Assembly (NCBI GenBank): GCA_003024785.1
Contig: PUQB01000411.1
Location: 43,623 to 107,622 of the forward strand
Reading direction: 5' to 3'
DNA from: Selaginella tamariscina
Lineage: Eukaryota > Streptophyta > Lycopodiopsida > Selaginellales > Selaginellaceae
DNA length: 64,000 bases
The notes beneath the pieces are model-generated. The model did no database searches, was not told the origin of the DNA, and saw only the letters and a program-made list of their open reading frames with translations. Numbering within the stretch: the stretch's first letter is position 1; the number at the start of each line of letters is the position of its first letter. Both the position numbers and the translations under genes were made by a program. Shown here piece after piece: positions 34,880-47,288 of this stretch.

Positions 34880-37240
34880 ATTGGATCATAGAAGAAAATC
34901 CTCATCGTTTTGTCAGCTGCACCTGTGGCATCCCATGCTGCAATAAGCCACAAAAAATGATGTTGGATGATAAGATTTACAAGTGTAGGGTTAAGTATTG
35001 AGCGTCAGCCCAAACTTCAATTACATGCCACTCAACTAGGAATGTGTAGCTGAGCTCATGGAGAAGATGAAGGACGACAATTCTTACACGTTCCACATAA
35101 TGCTATTTTATGCGCATACTACGAGAGAAATAAAGGAGCTGACAAAGTGTGGATCACAACACCGGAACAAATGAGGAAGGTTCAGACACGGAGAATAGAA
35201 AATCAATCAAGTACTACATATTAGTGGCCAGCACACAATAACGGCAGCCCAACGACTTCTCGACGAACACAACAAAGGAACGATGGCAACAAAACTTTCC
35301 GAGCATACCCGTGAGAAGCTGACGAAAAGATCGGCGTTTTTAGCGAAGCCGAATCTCACAATCGAGCAGTACCATAAGTTATCGGTGGAATGGGACGCTG
35401 CAGACATCAACCACTACAACAGCAAAATATGGAAGAAGTTCAAACACACGCGAGCCGTGTGGGAATCTCTTCAGCGACCACAAAGAGCTACCGCAGGAAA
35501 TACACAATCTGCGGACTACCGGGTAAGCAAATTGTTTGGGCGGGATTTATCTCGCCGGTATATTAATCTGTCTTTTTTTCTCAGAGAGTTGAAGAAATTG
35601 TAGCAGTTGATTTTGCCCAGGTGGGGGAAGGAAACATCCTTTTTGATGATGTTGATTTCTTGTCCGAGGATAGGATCTTTGCCAAATGGTTGGGATTATG
35701 GAATCCTTTGCAAAAGGAACACTGAAGAAGAAGCAGACAAGTGAAGAGGAGCCCTCAGAGAAGTCTGCAAAGAAACCCAGTAAGACGCCGAAGTCTAAGT
35801 CTGTTCAATCTATAAAGGATGTAGACAACGATTTCAAGCTCACATGGTTGAAGCCTTTAAATGGAACAACGATGGAGGAGATGGAAGTCTTGGCTGATTT
35901 GGTGATTGATGGCAAATTACAGATTAACAACAGCAGCCCCACCTCTCCTTTTCATCTCAAGGCAATGGAGTTGAAGACGGTCAGGCACTTCAAGGAGTGG
36001 TTGGGAATACACTGCCACAAACTGGGTTGGATTTCGGCTTCAACATACGAAGAGGTCAGCAAATATTTGCATGTGACAAATGATGATATGCTTGTCGAAT
36101 GGGTGAATCAATCGGAAGATCTGGGCAAGAATCTATTGCACGCCAACGCCAAGAAGGAGAACATTGCGTGATGACGCCTTCTCTTATGGCAGTCCTTCAG
36201 CAGCGGAGAACCGAGTTGAACCTTATAAAGGAGGATGCTACGAATCAAGACAAGCCCTACAGATGTTTGTTGTTGGATTCGGAGACTTTATGGGGTACCA
36301 TCACTGCTTGTAGGAAACCGTTTCAATTGTTCGTGATGGATCGGTGGGTGTCAAAAAATCCTTCGGCAGACAGGACACTAGAGGATTTGGTGGAGAAACT
36401 TAGCCGTGCAAGCATGTACAAAGAAGGTATTATTATTGAATTCATACTTGCACTCTTGACTGATATCTATTTTTCAGGTATTTATTTCTTGATTCTTGCT
36501 CATGTCACCGATACCTTTGCCTTCTCCTTTGCCAAGAGGAATAAACATCGTTGGACAGGATTTTATATGAATGATGTTGATCCGAAGTGCATTGATTCGG
36601 TTGTTCACTTGGTTGTTAGGAATGCGCAAACAATTTCAAACTTCCAAATGACTGGACAGGCATCTGTTTGCACTCCAACGGCCTTAAACCTCCATCCGAT
36701 ACACCGATAGCTGAGCGTGACGTATTCGACAATGTACGTTATCCAAACATTACAAGTCAAGCGGCACGGAGCATCGTCAACTTGATCAGGGGTCCTCACA
36801 GTGATGTGTGGGTTTTTGACTACTGCACTAGGGGGTCCTGTCTTGAAGGAGTGTTACCTTCGGGATACATGTGTGTATGCCTTGTTGAAACGGATAAGAC
36901 CATGGTTGAGGACCTAAACAAGTGGATAGATAGGTTCTTCACTGACTTGAACCCCAACGAACCAACAAAGGAGTATTTGAGAAAAGTTAGTCCTCCCAAA
37001 TAAAGTGCGATAGTTCTGAAGACGAATCTAGTTCAATGTCGGAGTCTGAGGACGAACTTCAATCAGATATTAGACCGGAGAGTTACTATCTCGAGGAGTA
37101 CAGAACATTCACACATTCCATTACCCATGGAAACATCAATAGAAGATATGGAAAGATACACTGAACCATCTCACAAGCGGCTAGACCTTCTTCGCCTCAC
37201 TCAGAAGGTAATAGCGGAAGAAGAATTGTTAATGAGTTCT
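34880..37240 (+). pseudogene. ParB-like / methyltransferase-like cargo gene, copy B (5'-truncated)
   Basis: Tandem duplicate of about 30,820-33,164 with many small indels. The first exons and the leader are missing. The ParB-like domain N-terminus is broken, but the segment EWDAADINHYNSKIWKKFKH (35,387-35,446), the Lys-rich linker (35,720-35,800) and the methyltransferase-like end VWVFDYCTRGSCLEG...CLVETD (36,808-36,895) are open. The last stays in frame to a stop at 37,003 (KVSPPK), whereas copy A frameshifts there. The intron at ~36,426-36,477 is preserved. As the copy lacks a start it is presumably inactive. Confidence 0.55.
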
Positions 37241-37307
37241 TAGAGTGACGAATAGTTGTAAATGAGTGTAACTAAGGCATTTTTGTATATTTCATTATAT
37301 TTGTACA

Positions 37308-38552
37308 GAAAATAAATTCTCAAGGATTAATGAAGCTTTTAGTTCAAACATGGGTCACACATTAACAAGGTAAATAATATACCTTGATAATTTTAAGGTC
37401 ATAATTATCATTTTGCAGATGTAATGAAACAGTTGAGAAACATGGATTTTCAGCATTGGCCTTGAGGTAAGAGAGGGGTTTGGCAAAATTCTTATGCCAC
37501 ATGTCAGAATGACAGAGTTCATGCAGGAAAAAATACAATGCAGCTTCGAACATCATTACCATGGGGGCCACTTCAGTTTTTTCATCATCATTTCTATTGG
37601 CTTCAGTTCCGAAATTAATTTCTTCAGCGCATGCAATATCTGAATCTTGTAAGGATGATGTACAATTAAATGATAAAGGGATAGGCAACGAGATAGTGTC
37701 AACAGATAAATGTGAAAGGGAGCAAACAAGTGAGTTGCAAAGCATTCAAGAGGCAACGCTACCCATGTTACCATGGCCATATTCTGTTGTTGGATGTCAA
37801 TGGTGTTCTGCTTCATCGACAAAGGCCCGAGGATAGGAAAAATGAAATCAAACAAGGAGATTTCATTCTTTGTCATGGTAAATTTCGATATGATATTATT
37901 TTTCGTCCAGGGTTGGATCGTCTCTTTCAAAAGCTTAAGAGATGGGTGCTTGTGGGGATTTGGTCATGCATGCAGATTCACAACTTAACACCGCTATTGA
38001 ATTTGCTTAAGAAACATTGTAGTGTTGCAGAAAAGGTGATTCGTAAAGATTGATTTTTGACTAGCAAATGTATTATAAACCTCTCGAATTTCACAATATA
38101 AGAAAGGAAAGCAAGCCATACTTCTTCAAGAATGAAAGATTAATTGGGCTTCATGGGAGATCAGTCACTTAAGGATAATGAAGAATGCACATATCTTAGT
38201 GGTAAACGACTCTCCTCAGAAGGCTATGCTCAACCAAAACATTGCTTGTATTCATCCAATCACTTTCGATCCATATTCTGATACCGATATCATGGATGAG
38301 TTAGTGAACTACTTGGATACGTGCCTCAGAAAGAAGAATTTCGAAAACTTTTGTGAGCAGTATCCACCGTATCAAATATTTCCTAAAGCTTTTCTTTCTC
38401 GTGATTTTGAGTTTTATAAAATGAAGGATAGCAATTGGGCGCTTTATAATATTATTCTTAAGGAATCATTCTTTAGACGAGCCTTTATGCAGACCTGGTC
38501 TTATTACATCTTATGTATTAACAAGGATGGCAACTTTCAATTGCATTCGTGA
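37308..38552 (+). pseudogene. FCP1/HAD-phosphatase-like cargo gene, copy B
   Basis: Tandem duplicate of 33,230-34,347. LLDVNGVLLHR (37,788-37,820) and RPGLDRLFQKL are present; a 2-bp loss just after changes the LVGIWSC region. A frame change near 38,050 and another near 38,170 interrupt it. The C-terminal stretch MDELVNYLDTCLRKK (38,293-38,337) is open and runs on, without the stop seen in copy A, to HSWNALYN-like sequence ending at 38,552. Same functional inference as copy A, also probably dead. Confidence 0.5.
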
Positions 38553-38916
38553 GAGTGTAAGGTGGTGGCAACAACATCAAAATAGATTTGATTAATCTGG
38601 AGAGTGATGATTTAGACAAAATGAGAAGATTTCTCTTATAGGAAGAAAGTATTTATAAATAAATTAACATGTTGATAAGGAAATGATTTCATTTGTAATT
38701 ATGTTTGATAGTATTTCTTAATTATTAAACTATTTTTAAAATAATATGAAATTCTAAGATATTTAGGAATATTCCTTACTAAGTAAGGTTATTGAAGGAT
38801 TAATTAATTAATTAATTAATATTTAAGGCTTAATTACATATTAATTAAATGATTAATTAATAATTAAAACTTAAGTATTAATTAGTAATTTATTTTATAT
38901 TCCCATTTTCACGTAT
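38553..38916. other. AT-rich right subterminal region, second copy
   Basis: Homologous to 34,480-34,852, non-coding, with the same TTAATTAA runs and AATATTCC motifs before the terminal repeat. Confidence 0.6.
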
Positions 38917-38943
38917 CATGCCCACTTTAGTTACAACGTGCAT
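38917..38943 (-). repeat. Right terminal inverted repeat of the giant transposon
   Basis: Reverse complement reads ATGCACGTTGTAACTAAAGT followed by GGGCATG. It is followed by AAGG, which matches the four bases before the left TIR. Confidence 0.9.
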
Positions 38944-38984
38944 AAGGAAAAGACTAAGGTAACATGTAATATGGATATAACACT

Positions 38985-39305
38985 AACACAAACCCTAATA
39001 AGGGTATAGCATATAACAGACCTGTAATAAGAGTGACAGACAGACAACAAACCCGTAATAAGGGTAACAAACTCACAGACAAACCCGTAATAAGGGTGAC
39101 AGACAGATAAACAAACCCGTAATAAGGTGACAGACTCATAGATAAACCCGTAATAAGGGTGACAGAGTCACAGACAAACCCGTAATAAGGGTGACAGACT
39201 CATAAACAAACCCGTAATAAGGGTGACAGACAGATAGACAAACTCATAATAAGGGTAACAAAATCACAAACAAACCCGTAATAAGGGTGACAGACTCACA
39301 AACTA
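38985..39305. repeat. Minisatellite, ~36-bp unit x9
   Basis: Tandem units of AACCCGTAATAAGGGTGACAGAC followed by TCACAGACAA- or AGATAAACA-like sequence. Each unit contains a small CCCGTAATAAGGG hairpin-capable palindrome. Confidence 0.85.
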
Positions 39306-39344
39306 GAAACCAATCCTCAGATGGTCAAACGGGAATGAGAAGAG

Positions 39345-39595
39345 AAAAGATATAGCAAGTAGTACTGCAATCTCGATGCAGTAGAAATGAGAAGTAGAAA
39401 TCAAAGAATCAAGTAAGATACCATAGAGAAAGTAAAAAGAGTAAAGATATAGTACTGCAGATCTCGACGCAGTAGAAATCAAAGAATCAAGTAAGATACC
39501 AAAGATAGTAGAAAGAGAATAGATATAGCAAGTAGTACTGCGGATCCCAAACGCAGTAGAAATGAGAAGTAGAATTCAAGTGAAATACTAAAGAG
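39345..39595. repeat. Minisatellite, ~90-bp unit x3
   Basis: Units contain AGATATAGCAAGTAGTACTGC, GCAGTAGAAATGAGAAGTAG and TCAAGTAAGATACCA. A fragment of the unit (ACTGCAGATCCC...CAGTAGAAAT) also lies at 17,268-17,290, on the other side of the giant transposon, showing both flanks once adjoined. Confidence 0.75.
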
Positions 39596-40038
39596 TGAGA
39601 GTAAGAGGAGAGTATATATTGTCAAAACATAGTACAATATTCAGTATACCCGGGATGCTTTCCTACCCCTAACTTCATCTATTTATACCTACACTTCCAG
39701 TCCAGTACATTCAGTTATTGTAACTTCCTTTGAATCTTATCCAGTTGGTTGTGTAACTTCCTTAATGTCGTTATAATAACTGCTCCCTTAGATGTAATAC
39801 GCTAAAATCTGGAACTGTCGTATGTTCTCGGTTCTCGGTCTCTCTGGAACTGCCATATTCCGGTTCCCTCTGGAATTGCCGTATTCCGCTAATACTGAAT
39901 CATGTATGTTCTATATTCTTCTCTAACTCTCGTATTTTTCACCATATATATTGTTTTTTGGTATTTTCCTCGTTATATTTTCCTAATGAAATATGTGTAA
40001 ACTTAGAAATTCTATGATGCCTAAGTACTACTCTAACA

Positions 40039-43000
40039 AAACTTTGTACTCCAGTGACATAAACGGTAGATAACCATCCCAATCCAAATGTTGAAAGTTC
40101 ACATACTTCACGATCATCCCCTTGAACGTTCTGACGAGCCGTTCCACTAAACCATTTGTTTGAGGATGATAAACACTTGTGAAAGTGTGGTGTATCCCTA
40201 GTCGAGACGTCAAAACATGAAATGCCTTAGCCATAAATGCAGACCATTATCCGAGAGAATTCGCTCCAGACAAGAATGCTGAAACACGACCTGATTAAGG
40301 AGAAACTGACCAATAGTAGAAGCAATTGTACTAGCAAGAGCACCAACTTCTACCCAATGAGTTAGGTAATCAAAAGCAATAATAACGTACTTATTGCCAG
40401 CAGTTGACTACAGAAAAGGTCCCATCAAATCAAATGCCACCAACTCAAACGGATGAGGAACTGCAATTGACTCCAACCATCCTTCCGAAGCACATGGGGG
40501 AATATTATGAGCTTGGCACCACAACACAGCTACGCACATACCGAATCACATCTCCTCACAACTCCGGCCAATAGAAATATCTGTGAGCTTCTTCATCACA
40601 CAATGATGTCCCATGTGCCCGCCAAGAATAGGAGAGTCATGGTAAGGCATGGAGGAAGCGTGGAATGAAGACTGAAGGCACCACCAACTGTAAAGGATCA
40701 TCTGGATCAGTCCCCACAAAATAAAGAAGGTCATCCTGAAGGTGATATTGCGAATGTAAATGCCTGAAAGACAAGTCATCAGCAAGTGATGCAGGATTCT
40801 CAAACCCATCACGAAGCCTTCGAATTCACGGCTCAACCTTTTGAGCTTCCCGAACCTCATCCAAAGACGGCAAATCTAACTTTGCATTTTGCGGACATTG
40901 AACATCAAGCATAACGGAATCTTCGTTCAAAAAGTCCATTGAAGCTGGAACAACTGGTTCCTTGAGGCAACAGAAGAGAGAGAAGGTGGAAGAGGAGCCC
41001 GAGAAAGAGCATTAGCATCAGCCATGGAACTTCCTGGTGATGAACAACTTCAAAGTTGTAAATTTGAAGTTTCAAGGCCCACCGAGCAGTACGACCAATC
41101 AAATTCTTCCGCTTTAACAACAAAGTGACTGCAGCATGATTGCCTTCCAACAATGTTTGCGAACCATGCAAGTAGGCACGGAGCTTCTCAAAACCCCAAA
41201 CTACTGCTAGACACTCTTTTCTATCGTGGAGTATTCACCTCTGCTGGCTGCAATGTACGGTTGATGTACACAATGGGATGTCATTGGCCAGGAACACTGT
41301 ACTCTCATGCATCAATACGCCCCCGAGGCCAATGTTAAAAGCATCTACACGCAAGATGAAAGGACGGGTGTAATCCGGGTATGCCAAAACTGGAAGAGTC
41401 GTCAACAACTCTTTGAGATCTGCAAATGCCTGCTTCCAATCCTTAGACCAAACAAAAAAGTATTGACAACTTCAACAACGCCCGCAACGGTGCAGTACGA
41501 TCTGAAAAATGATCCACAAAACGACCCAGATATTGTACCTTGCCAAGAAAGCATTGCACATCATTACACACTTTGGCATAGGGAACTTCAAAACTGCAAC
41601 TAGTTTGTCAGGATCAACTTGCAAATCTTCACGTAAAATGTGATAACCCAATAAGTGGTGTCCTTTGATCCAAACACACACTTAGATGGCTTCAACTTCA
41701 AACCAACTTCTCGCAGCGATCCAAAACCTTACGTACATCACTAACATGTTCCTCCCACGTTCCATCCGAATGGATCAAAACATCATCGATGAAATCGGTA
41801 GTCACCTCTGGCATGTCGCAAAGAACCTCGTCCATTATACGCTAGAAAGTTGTTGAAGCATTGTTCAACCCGAAAGGCATCACAAGAACTTGTACATGCC
41901 AAATGGTGTTCGAAAAGCAGTCTTGGGAATGTCTATGTCAACCATCGAAACTTGCCAATATCCAGAGGCGAGATCTAACTTGGTGAATCAACGGCTCCGC
42001 CCCAGTCAATCCAAAAGGTTTACAGTATGAGGAAGTGGGTACACATCTGAGACGGTTACCTCATTTAATGGCGATAGTCAATGCAGAATCAAACGCTCCC
42101 ATCAAGCTTCGTCACAAGATAAGGTTCGCATGCCCAAGGACTTCGAGATTTCTGGATAGCACCCTTCTCCAACATCTCTTTGACATTCGCTCGTAAGATC
42201 TTGAGCTCCTTTAGTGACCGACACCGAACAGGTACCTTGATTGGCCTAGCATCTCCTGTTGGAATAGGGTAACATGTCACAATCTTGGCCCCAGATGACA
42301 AGTCGAAGTTGAAAAGATCAGCATACTCCTTCTTGAGTTGATTAACAACTACAGCACGACGATCATCTAATGGTCCAGAGAAGGAAAGGAAGAGCATGAA
42401 GGGAAAATGGTTGGAAGTATGGGTGAAACAAAAGTGATGAAAACAGAGGTGGAAGCAGATGGGCGAAGTGGAATATAAATAAGAGGAATGAAAGAAAGAT
42501 GAGGGACAGTCAAACAGGGGGAAGACTTTTCAAAGTCACACTTGGCATGATTCCGAGTCAACCAATCCATACCAAGGATAAGGTGAAAAGTTTGACTCGG
42601 CACCACCTGCAAAGATTAAAGCTCAAACTCATGATCGTCCACACGAACAACAATGTCAACTTCATCCTGCGAACAAGCATGAGTGTGTCCGTTGCCGTAC
42701 AGAATGAAGACTGATTCTACCGCATGACGTAAATGAAGGCTGCAACATGTAGCAACAGATTGAGAAATAAAGGACAAACTCGAACCTATATCCACCAACA
42801 CTAAAAGGAAAATAGGACGTGGCGTGTGATTAAATCGAGCTTAAAAAGTGAAGACCGGATGATTTGGTGCCGAGTGAACCCCTTGATGATACTCCCGAAA
42901 GAAAGACGGAGGGGTCACTAATTTATTCGCACGAGGACCCTCCTTTACTTGTGTGATTCGTTTTCCCGGAAGATCCACTGCATCACAACCTTCCACTGCA

Positions 43001-43485
43001 GCAACACCAACCGGACGTTGTTGACGCCATGGCCTCCATCCTAGAAATGGGGGACGCCAATCGGGAAACTGTTGACAGCACCAATATGTGTGTCCAACCT
43101 CATCACATGCCCAACAATGAACTGCATGTCCACGGGTCCAACCTTGTCCTAGTACACGAGCGGCAATAGCCTCAACCTCCATCAGAGCAAGTCCATCCCC
43201 AACATGAAGTGGAACGAGAGCACGTGAAGGTGCAAGTAAGAGAAGTGACAACTCATATTGTTGTGCCAACCTCAAAGCATCGTCAAGAGTCACTGGAGCT
43301 AGTGCATGCACAAGCCCCACAAGGTCTTGACGAAGTGTTGGCCACAACATACCTAACTTAATGCATTCCAACATGTTAGGTTTTACACGCAGCAAAAGGC
43401 TTCGAAAGCAAACACCAAACTGCATCACCAATTCAGATGGTTCCTGATGAATACAATGCAACTGCTGAAAAGCATCGTCATACAT
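40039..43485 (-). mobile_element. Ty3/gypsy element G2, gag-pol part (degenerate)
   Basis: Minus strand, 5' to 3' from 43,485: gag fragment (to 42,841) with a CCHC knuckle CWACDEVGHTYWCC at about 43,080-43,120; aspartic-protease region with LVDIGSSLSFIS (42,770-42,801) and LILGMDWL; reverse transcriptase from about 42,400 to 41,400, broken by many frame changes; RNase H/connection near 40,905-41,171; integrase with GGHMG...CVMKKLTD (about 40,600) and YHPQTNGLVERLVRTFKGM (40,110-40,170). The integrase is cut at LEY (40,040) and resumes at 17,141. The 5' end stops exactly at the boundary of the inverted arm, without an LTR. Inactive. Confidence 0.8.
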
Positions 43486-45681
43486 GCATACATGTAGTAA
43501 AGTACATTCAAAACAAATACTATGTGTAAATATAAATAAATAAATAAATAAGTAGATATAGATATAAATATAGATATCTTGTGCTTATGCATACATGCAT
43601 AATAACCAGAGTCTATAACGTATTATTTGCATACAAATTAAGCCAAATACGAGGTAGCAGCGAATTACATATGGAGTTGCGTCGGAAAACATTATGTCCA
43701 AAGAATATCCGCGCATAACTTTGTGACTATTCGTTTAAATTATAATAAAAAGTCGTACTCGTATGTTAATATTTTCCAATCTACTTTGTAAAAGGAATCA
43801 ATTATTATTATATTTTCAATCACTTAAAAATTCGTTATAACATTGAAATGTTAACCACCAGAAATGAAACAAACCTTTTAATTACATAGATCTTCAAAAT
43901 TGCATTTCATACTTTTAAATTTAAATAATAATAATAATTGTCATTATTTACGTTTATAACTAACGTTATATATATGTGTGTGTGTGTGTAGTTGATTATG
44001 CAATTAGATATTAATATTTATATGATATGATTGTCATACATCAACAATAAATTAATACTTTTTGATTGCCTTTCATCCAGCACTGTCGAGACATTTCATA
44101 AGTGATGAATACATTCTGACTCATTCTTTCCTTATCATAAGTGATTCATTTTTTCATATCATTATATACCCATTAGAGCATATATAGTTAAGTACGACTG
44201 TTTATAGTTAAAATGTGTATATACTATATAGTTCCAGAGTGTCTATAGATATAGATAAATTATGTGTGTTTAGCTGTATTAAGGTCGCATTGCATGTATG
44301 TTGCAATTGCATCCCTGTAACATTTCCACTTATTAAGGAAACTACTGTTGAAATATATTAAATTTATAATTTTCATATTGATGTAATCTGAAAAAACCTT
44401 TTAAATCTTTTGTATATTACAATGAAATCAGTCCTTCACGGTCAACTGTTCATATCACATGAAAAACAATTTTTAAAATGAATATATATTCACTTATATA
44501 TATATATAGACACACACACATAACTTTGCTTCTTTTATATAATATTAATTACATAAATACGTTATATACTAAAGGAACCCTTATTCTATATATACATATG
44601 TATACGTGTGAGGTTTTTAAAAGTTTGTTTTGCTCAAGCCTTCAGTATTTGAATTGCTCAAAGTAGATATCACACGAAACACAATCACATCCATTTTTGA
44701 GCTTGACTTAACTAATTAAATGAAATAAATTAAGAGTGTAAAAAATTTTAAATCACCAGATTATGTTTGTAACTTTATATAATAATGACAACCTTAACAT
44801 GTTGAACTTTGTTTGTAGTCAATTCAATTTATTTTCATTTAAACAATATAATATTTATGTAATATACAAATAAGTTTTGAATTTAATGTATATGATATAA
44901 TTGTTAAAATATACATTCATGCTTTTTTTTAACTGACAAGTGTGTATACCATACATGTGTATATAAATTAGACGTATACATACATATATGTGTAAGTGTT
45001 CGTGTTTCTATTTTAAGTTTGCATGTTTATTCGTATAAAACTTTGGTAAGTAAACCTTTTAAAAAGAAATCTTACAGCTTAAAATTTATATTATTATTGA
45101 TATTCTAATATGAATTTTTTTAAAAAAATCAACTGTTACAAACTGATATATATAGATGAGTTATTTATTTTAAACTTCTATTATTCACAAAAAAATATGC
45201 ATTTGTATATATAGAGAGAGACACACACACACTTATGGAGCTTCATGCATAACTATAATAAACAATTAAACAATCAAATATTTTTTATAACTAATTTAAT
45301 ATTAAACCCTTATGAATTCTCTCTCACACACACACGCGCCATCCAGTGCAAAAGCGTTCTCCTCTACATGTCTGCACACATGTATCTATAATGTGTGGTC
45401 TAATAATATATCTTATATACATAACTATAGGTATGTGTTGATTGCAAAGAAGTTTGTGGGTCTGTCTGTGTCTACCATGCTCCTTTTATATATTTATATA
45501 TATATAGCATTTACTCGAGAAGAGGTATATTTAATACAACTCTCTATCTCTAGCTCACACACACATAACACACAACTAAATTAACCAGATTATGGATCTA
45601 TAAGCAAACTCTTATATTTAATAGTTTAATTGCATACACATCAGATACAATATAAAAAATATACATATCCAAACTATTATT

Positions 45682-45761
45682 ATCAATAGCAGGTTCGAAC
45701 CTACGCGGGCAAAGCCCAATAGATTTCAAGTCTATCTCCTTGACCACTCAGACATGTTGAC
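45682..45761 (-). pseudogene. tRNA-Ser (UGA) pseudogene
   Basis: Inverted copy of the tRNA at 12,669-12,750. The anticodon arm and variable arm are unchanged. One base is missing from the 3' side of the T-stem (AACCTGC instead of AACCCTGC). The 3' acceptor strand is TATTGAT, giving a C-A mismatch and a terminal G-T pair. A C-to-T change in the D-arm (TCTGAG) also disturbs pairing. Probably non-functional. Confidence 0.8.
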
Positions 45762-45850
45762 TTATTGATATTAATTACTTCTTTTTTAAATATTTCCAAG
45801 GTAACTATGAGAACTATGGTATTTCATGAACTCTCTCTCTCATTCATTCA

Positions 45851-45888
<38 letters not shown>

Positions 45889-46854
45889 TTTTCCATTTGG
45901 AGTAGCCATAATAAATACACATTATATTATGATAAAAGAGAGAGAGAAAGAGAGAGAGTACAAACATGGAATTCCATGAAACGAACTGTTCCTTGTAAAT
46001 GCCCACTCATGGCGTTCACATTAATGATGCTATTAACTCGGTATTCACACTTCAAAACACACAACCAAATGATATATAGTCTGATTATGCATTAAAGAAC
46101 ATGCATATCTTTTGTTAAATATAACCACCAAAGCATGGAACCTTACAATAGAAATATTGAAATTATTAAATCCAAATAAATTAAATCTCAACGCAAGGAC
46201 TATCTATAATAAATGAAAATTGTTTTCCCAAAAGGTCGTTTTAGAGCATCAAATATGTTCAGATTAATAAGCAAACAGTTCGTTATATATATATATATAT
46301 ATACACAAATGGGGACTTGTATGTTTCTAGGTTCACTAAATTCTTGTTGTAACTGAAATTTCTCTAAGTAGCTAAACCAATTTTGACACATACATATACG
46401 TGTTTTTAGTAAGTAAAATTTTGAAAACTGTTTATATTGATATTGATATTATAATATGAAGTTTTAAAATATCAACTAGAAGATCTAGAGTTAAAATTTT
46501 AAAATATATCAGTACGAGATTTACAATTAACTTTTGATATAAATTAACAGTTATACGGAAGCCACACACACACATATATATACTAAATTAAACCTGTATA
46601 AATTAAAATCCTTTTTAAATTAAATTGAAACTGTGGTCTCAATGTGGGACCCATATTTAACTATTTAAATAGAAACAAACTTGAAGTAATTCAATAAATG
46701 GCACACAGACACACACGTATCTTAGAGACTTACATGTGTAGATTTATATATTTATATATATGTACATTGTAAGGTTTATATTCATTACCACTACATTATT
46801 GTATGATCTACTCTATAACACTAAAGTATTTCCACCAACCTGTTTATATATATT

Positions 46855-46916
<62 letters not shown>

Positions 46917-47288
46917 CATACATATCACAGACATATACCATGAACCATATACACTATTAATATATATTACGTATACAAACTAAAGAAGTCACCACAAGAT
47001 GAAATTGGGTTTCCCTACACAGTTGTTGCAAATTGAACACACCAACCTGTTTATAAAGGTTAAAATGTATATACATGCAGGTGTATGCATAGATTCTAGC
47101 TGTTAAAATAATAAAAATATGTATGTGAAGTTTACATCGTATATGCATAAAGAATATACCTTGATTTACTTGCAATCATTTATATAAATTATTTAATTTA
47201 ATTCACAATCAACTGAACTAATAGCATTTAAACCGATTCTTACGAACGAAAACAAACTTTCGAAATCTTACTTATATTTAGGACTTAA

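Larger units (their letters stand above)
17296..38943. mobile_element. Complete giant TIR DNA transposon, copy 2 (21.6 kb)
   Basis: Bounded by 27-bp terminal inverted repeats (17,296-17,322 and 38,917-38,943; 25 of 27 positions match) and flanked on both sides by AAGG, a 4-bp target-site duplication. Contents from left to right: AT-rich subterminal DNA, minus-strand DUF7869-like gene, four palindrome-array blocks alternating with AT-rich and microsatellite modules, then two tandem copies of a cargo module (ParB/methyltransferase-like gene plus HAD-phosphatase-like gene). An extra right TIR lies at the end of the first cargo copy. I cannot assign a named superfamily: 4-bp duplications occur in several, and the DUF7869-like protein is not a textbook transposase. 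Confidence 0.85.
38944..40038 (-). mobile_element. Putative solo LTR, main part
   Basis: Minus-strand sequence starting TGTTAGAGTAGTACTTAGG at 40,038, with a TATA-like TATAAATAG at 39,679-39,687 and two minisatellites downstream of it. It interrupts the integrase frame of element G2 at LEY. With 17,142-17,295 it would total about 1.25 kb. The TG...CA ends and the TATA box support an LTR, but no target duplication was found and no internal retroelement region adjoins it. Confidence 0.5.

Noticed and set aside
17142-40038. 5-bp target duplication for the putative solo LTR
   Set aside because: Flanks read CTAAA on the left and AAACT on the right; not identical, so I did not claim a duplication.
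42499-42714. Plus-strand open frames across the G2 region
   Set aside because: They are antisense to the gypsy gag-pol frames that carry recognisable motifs.
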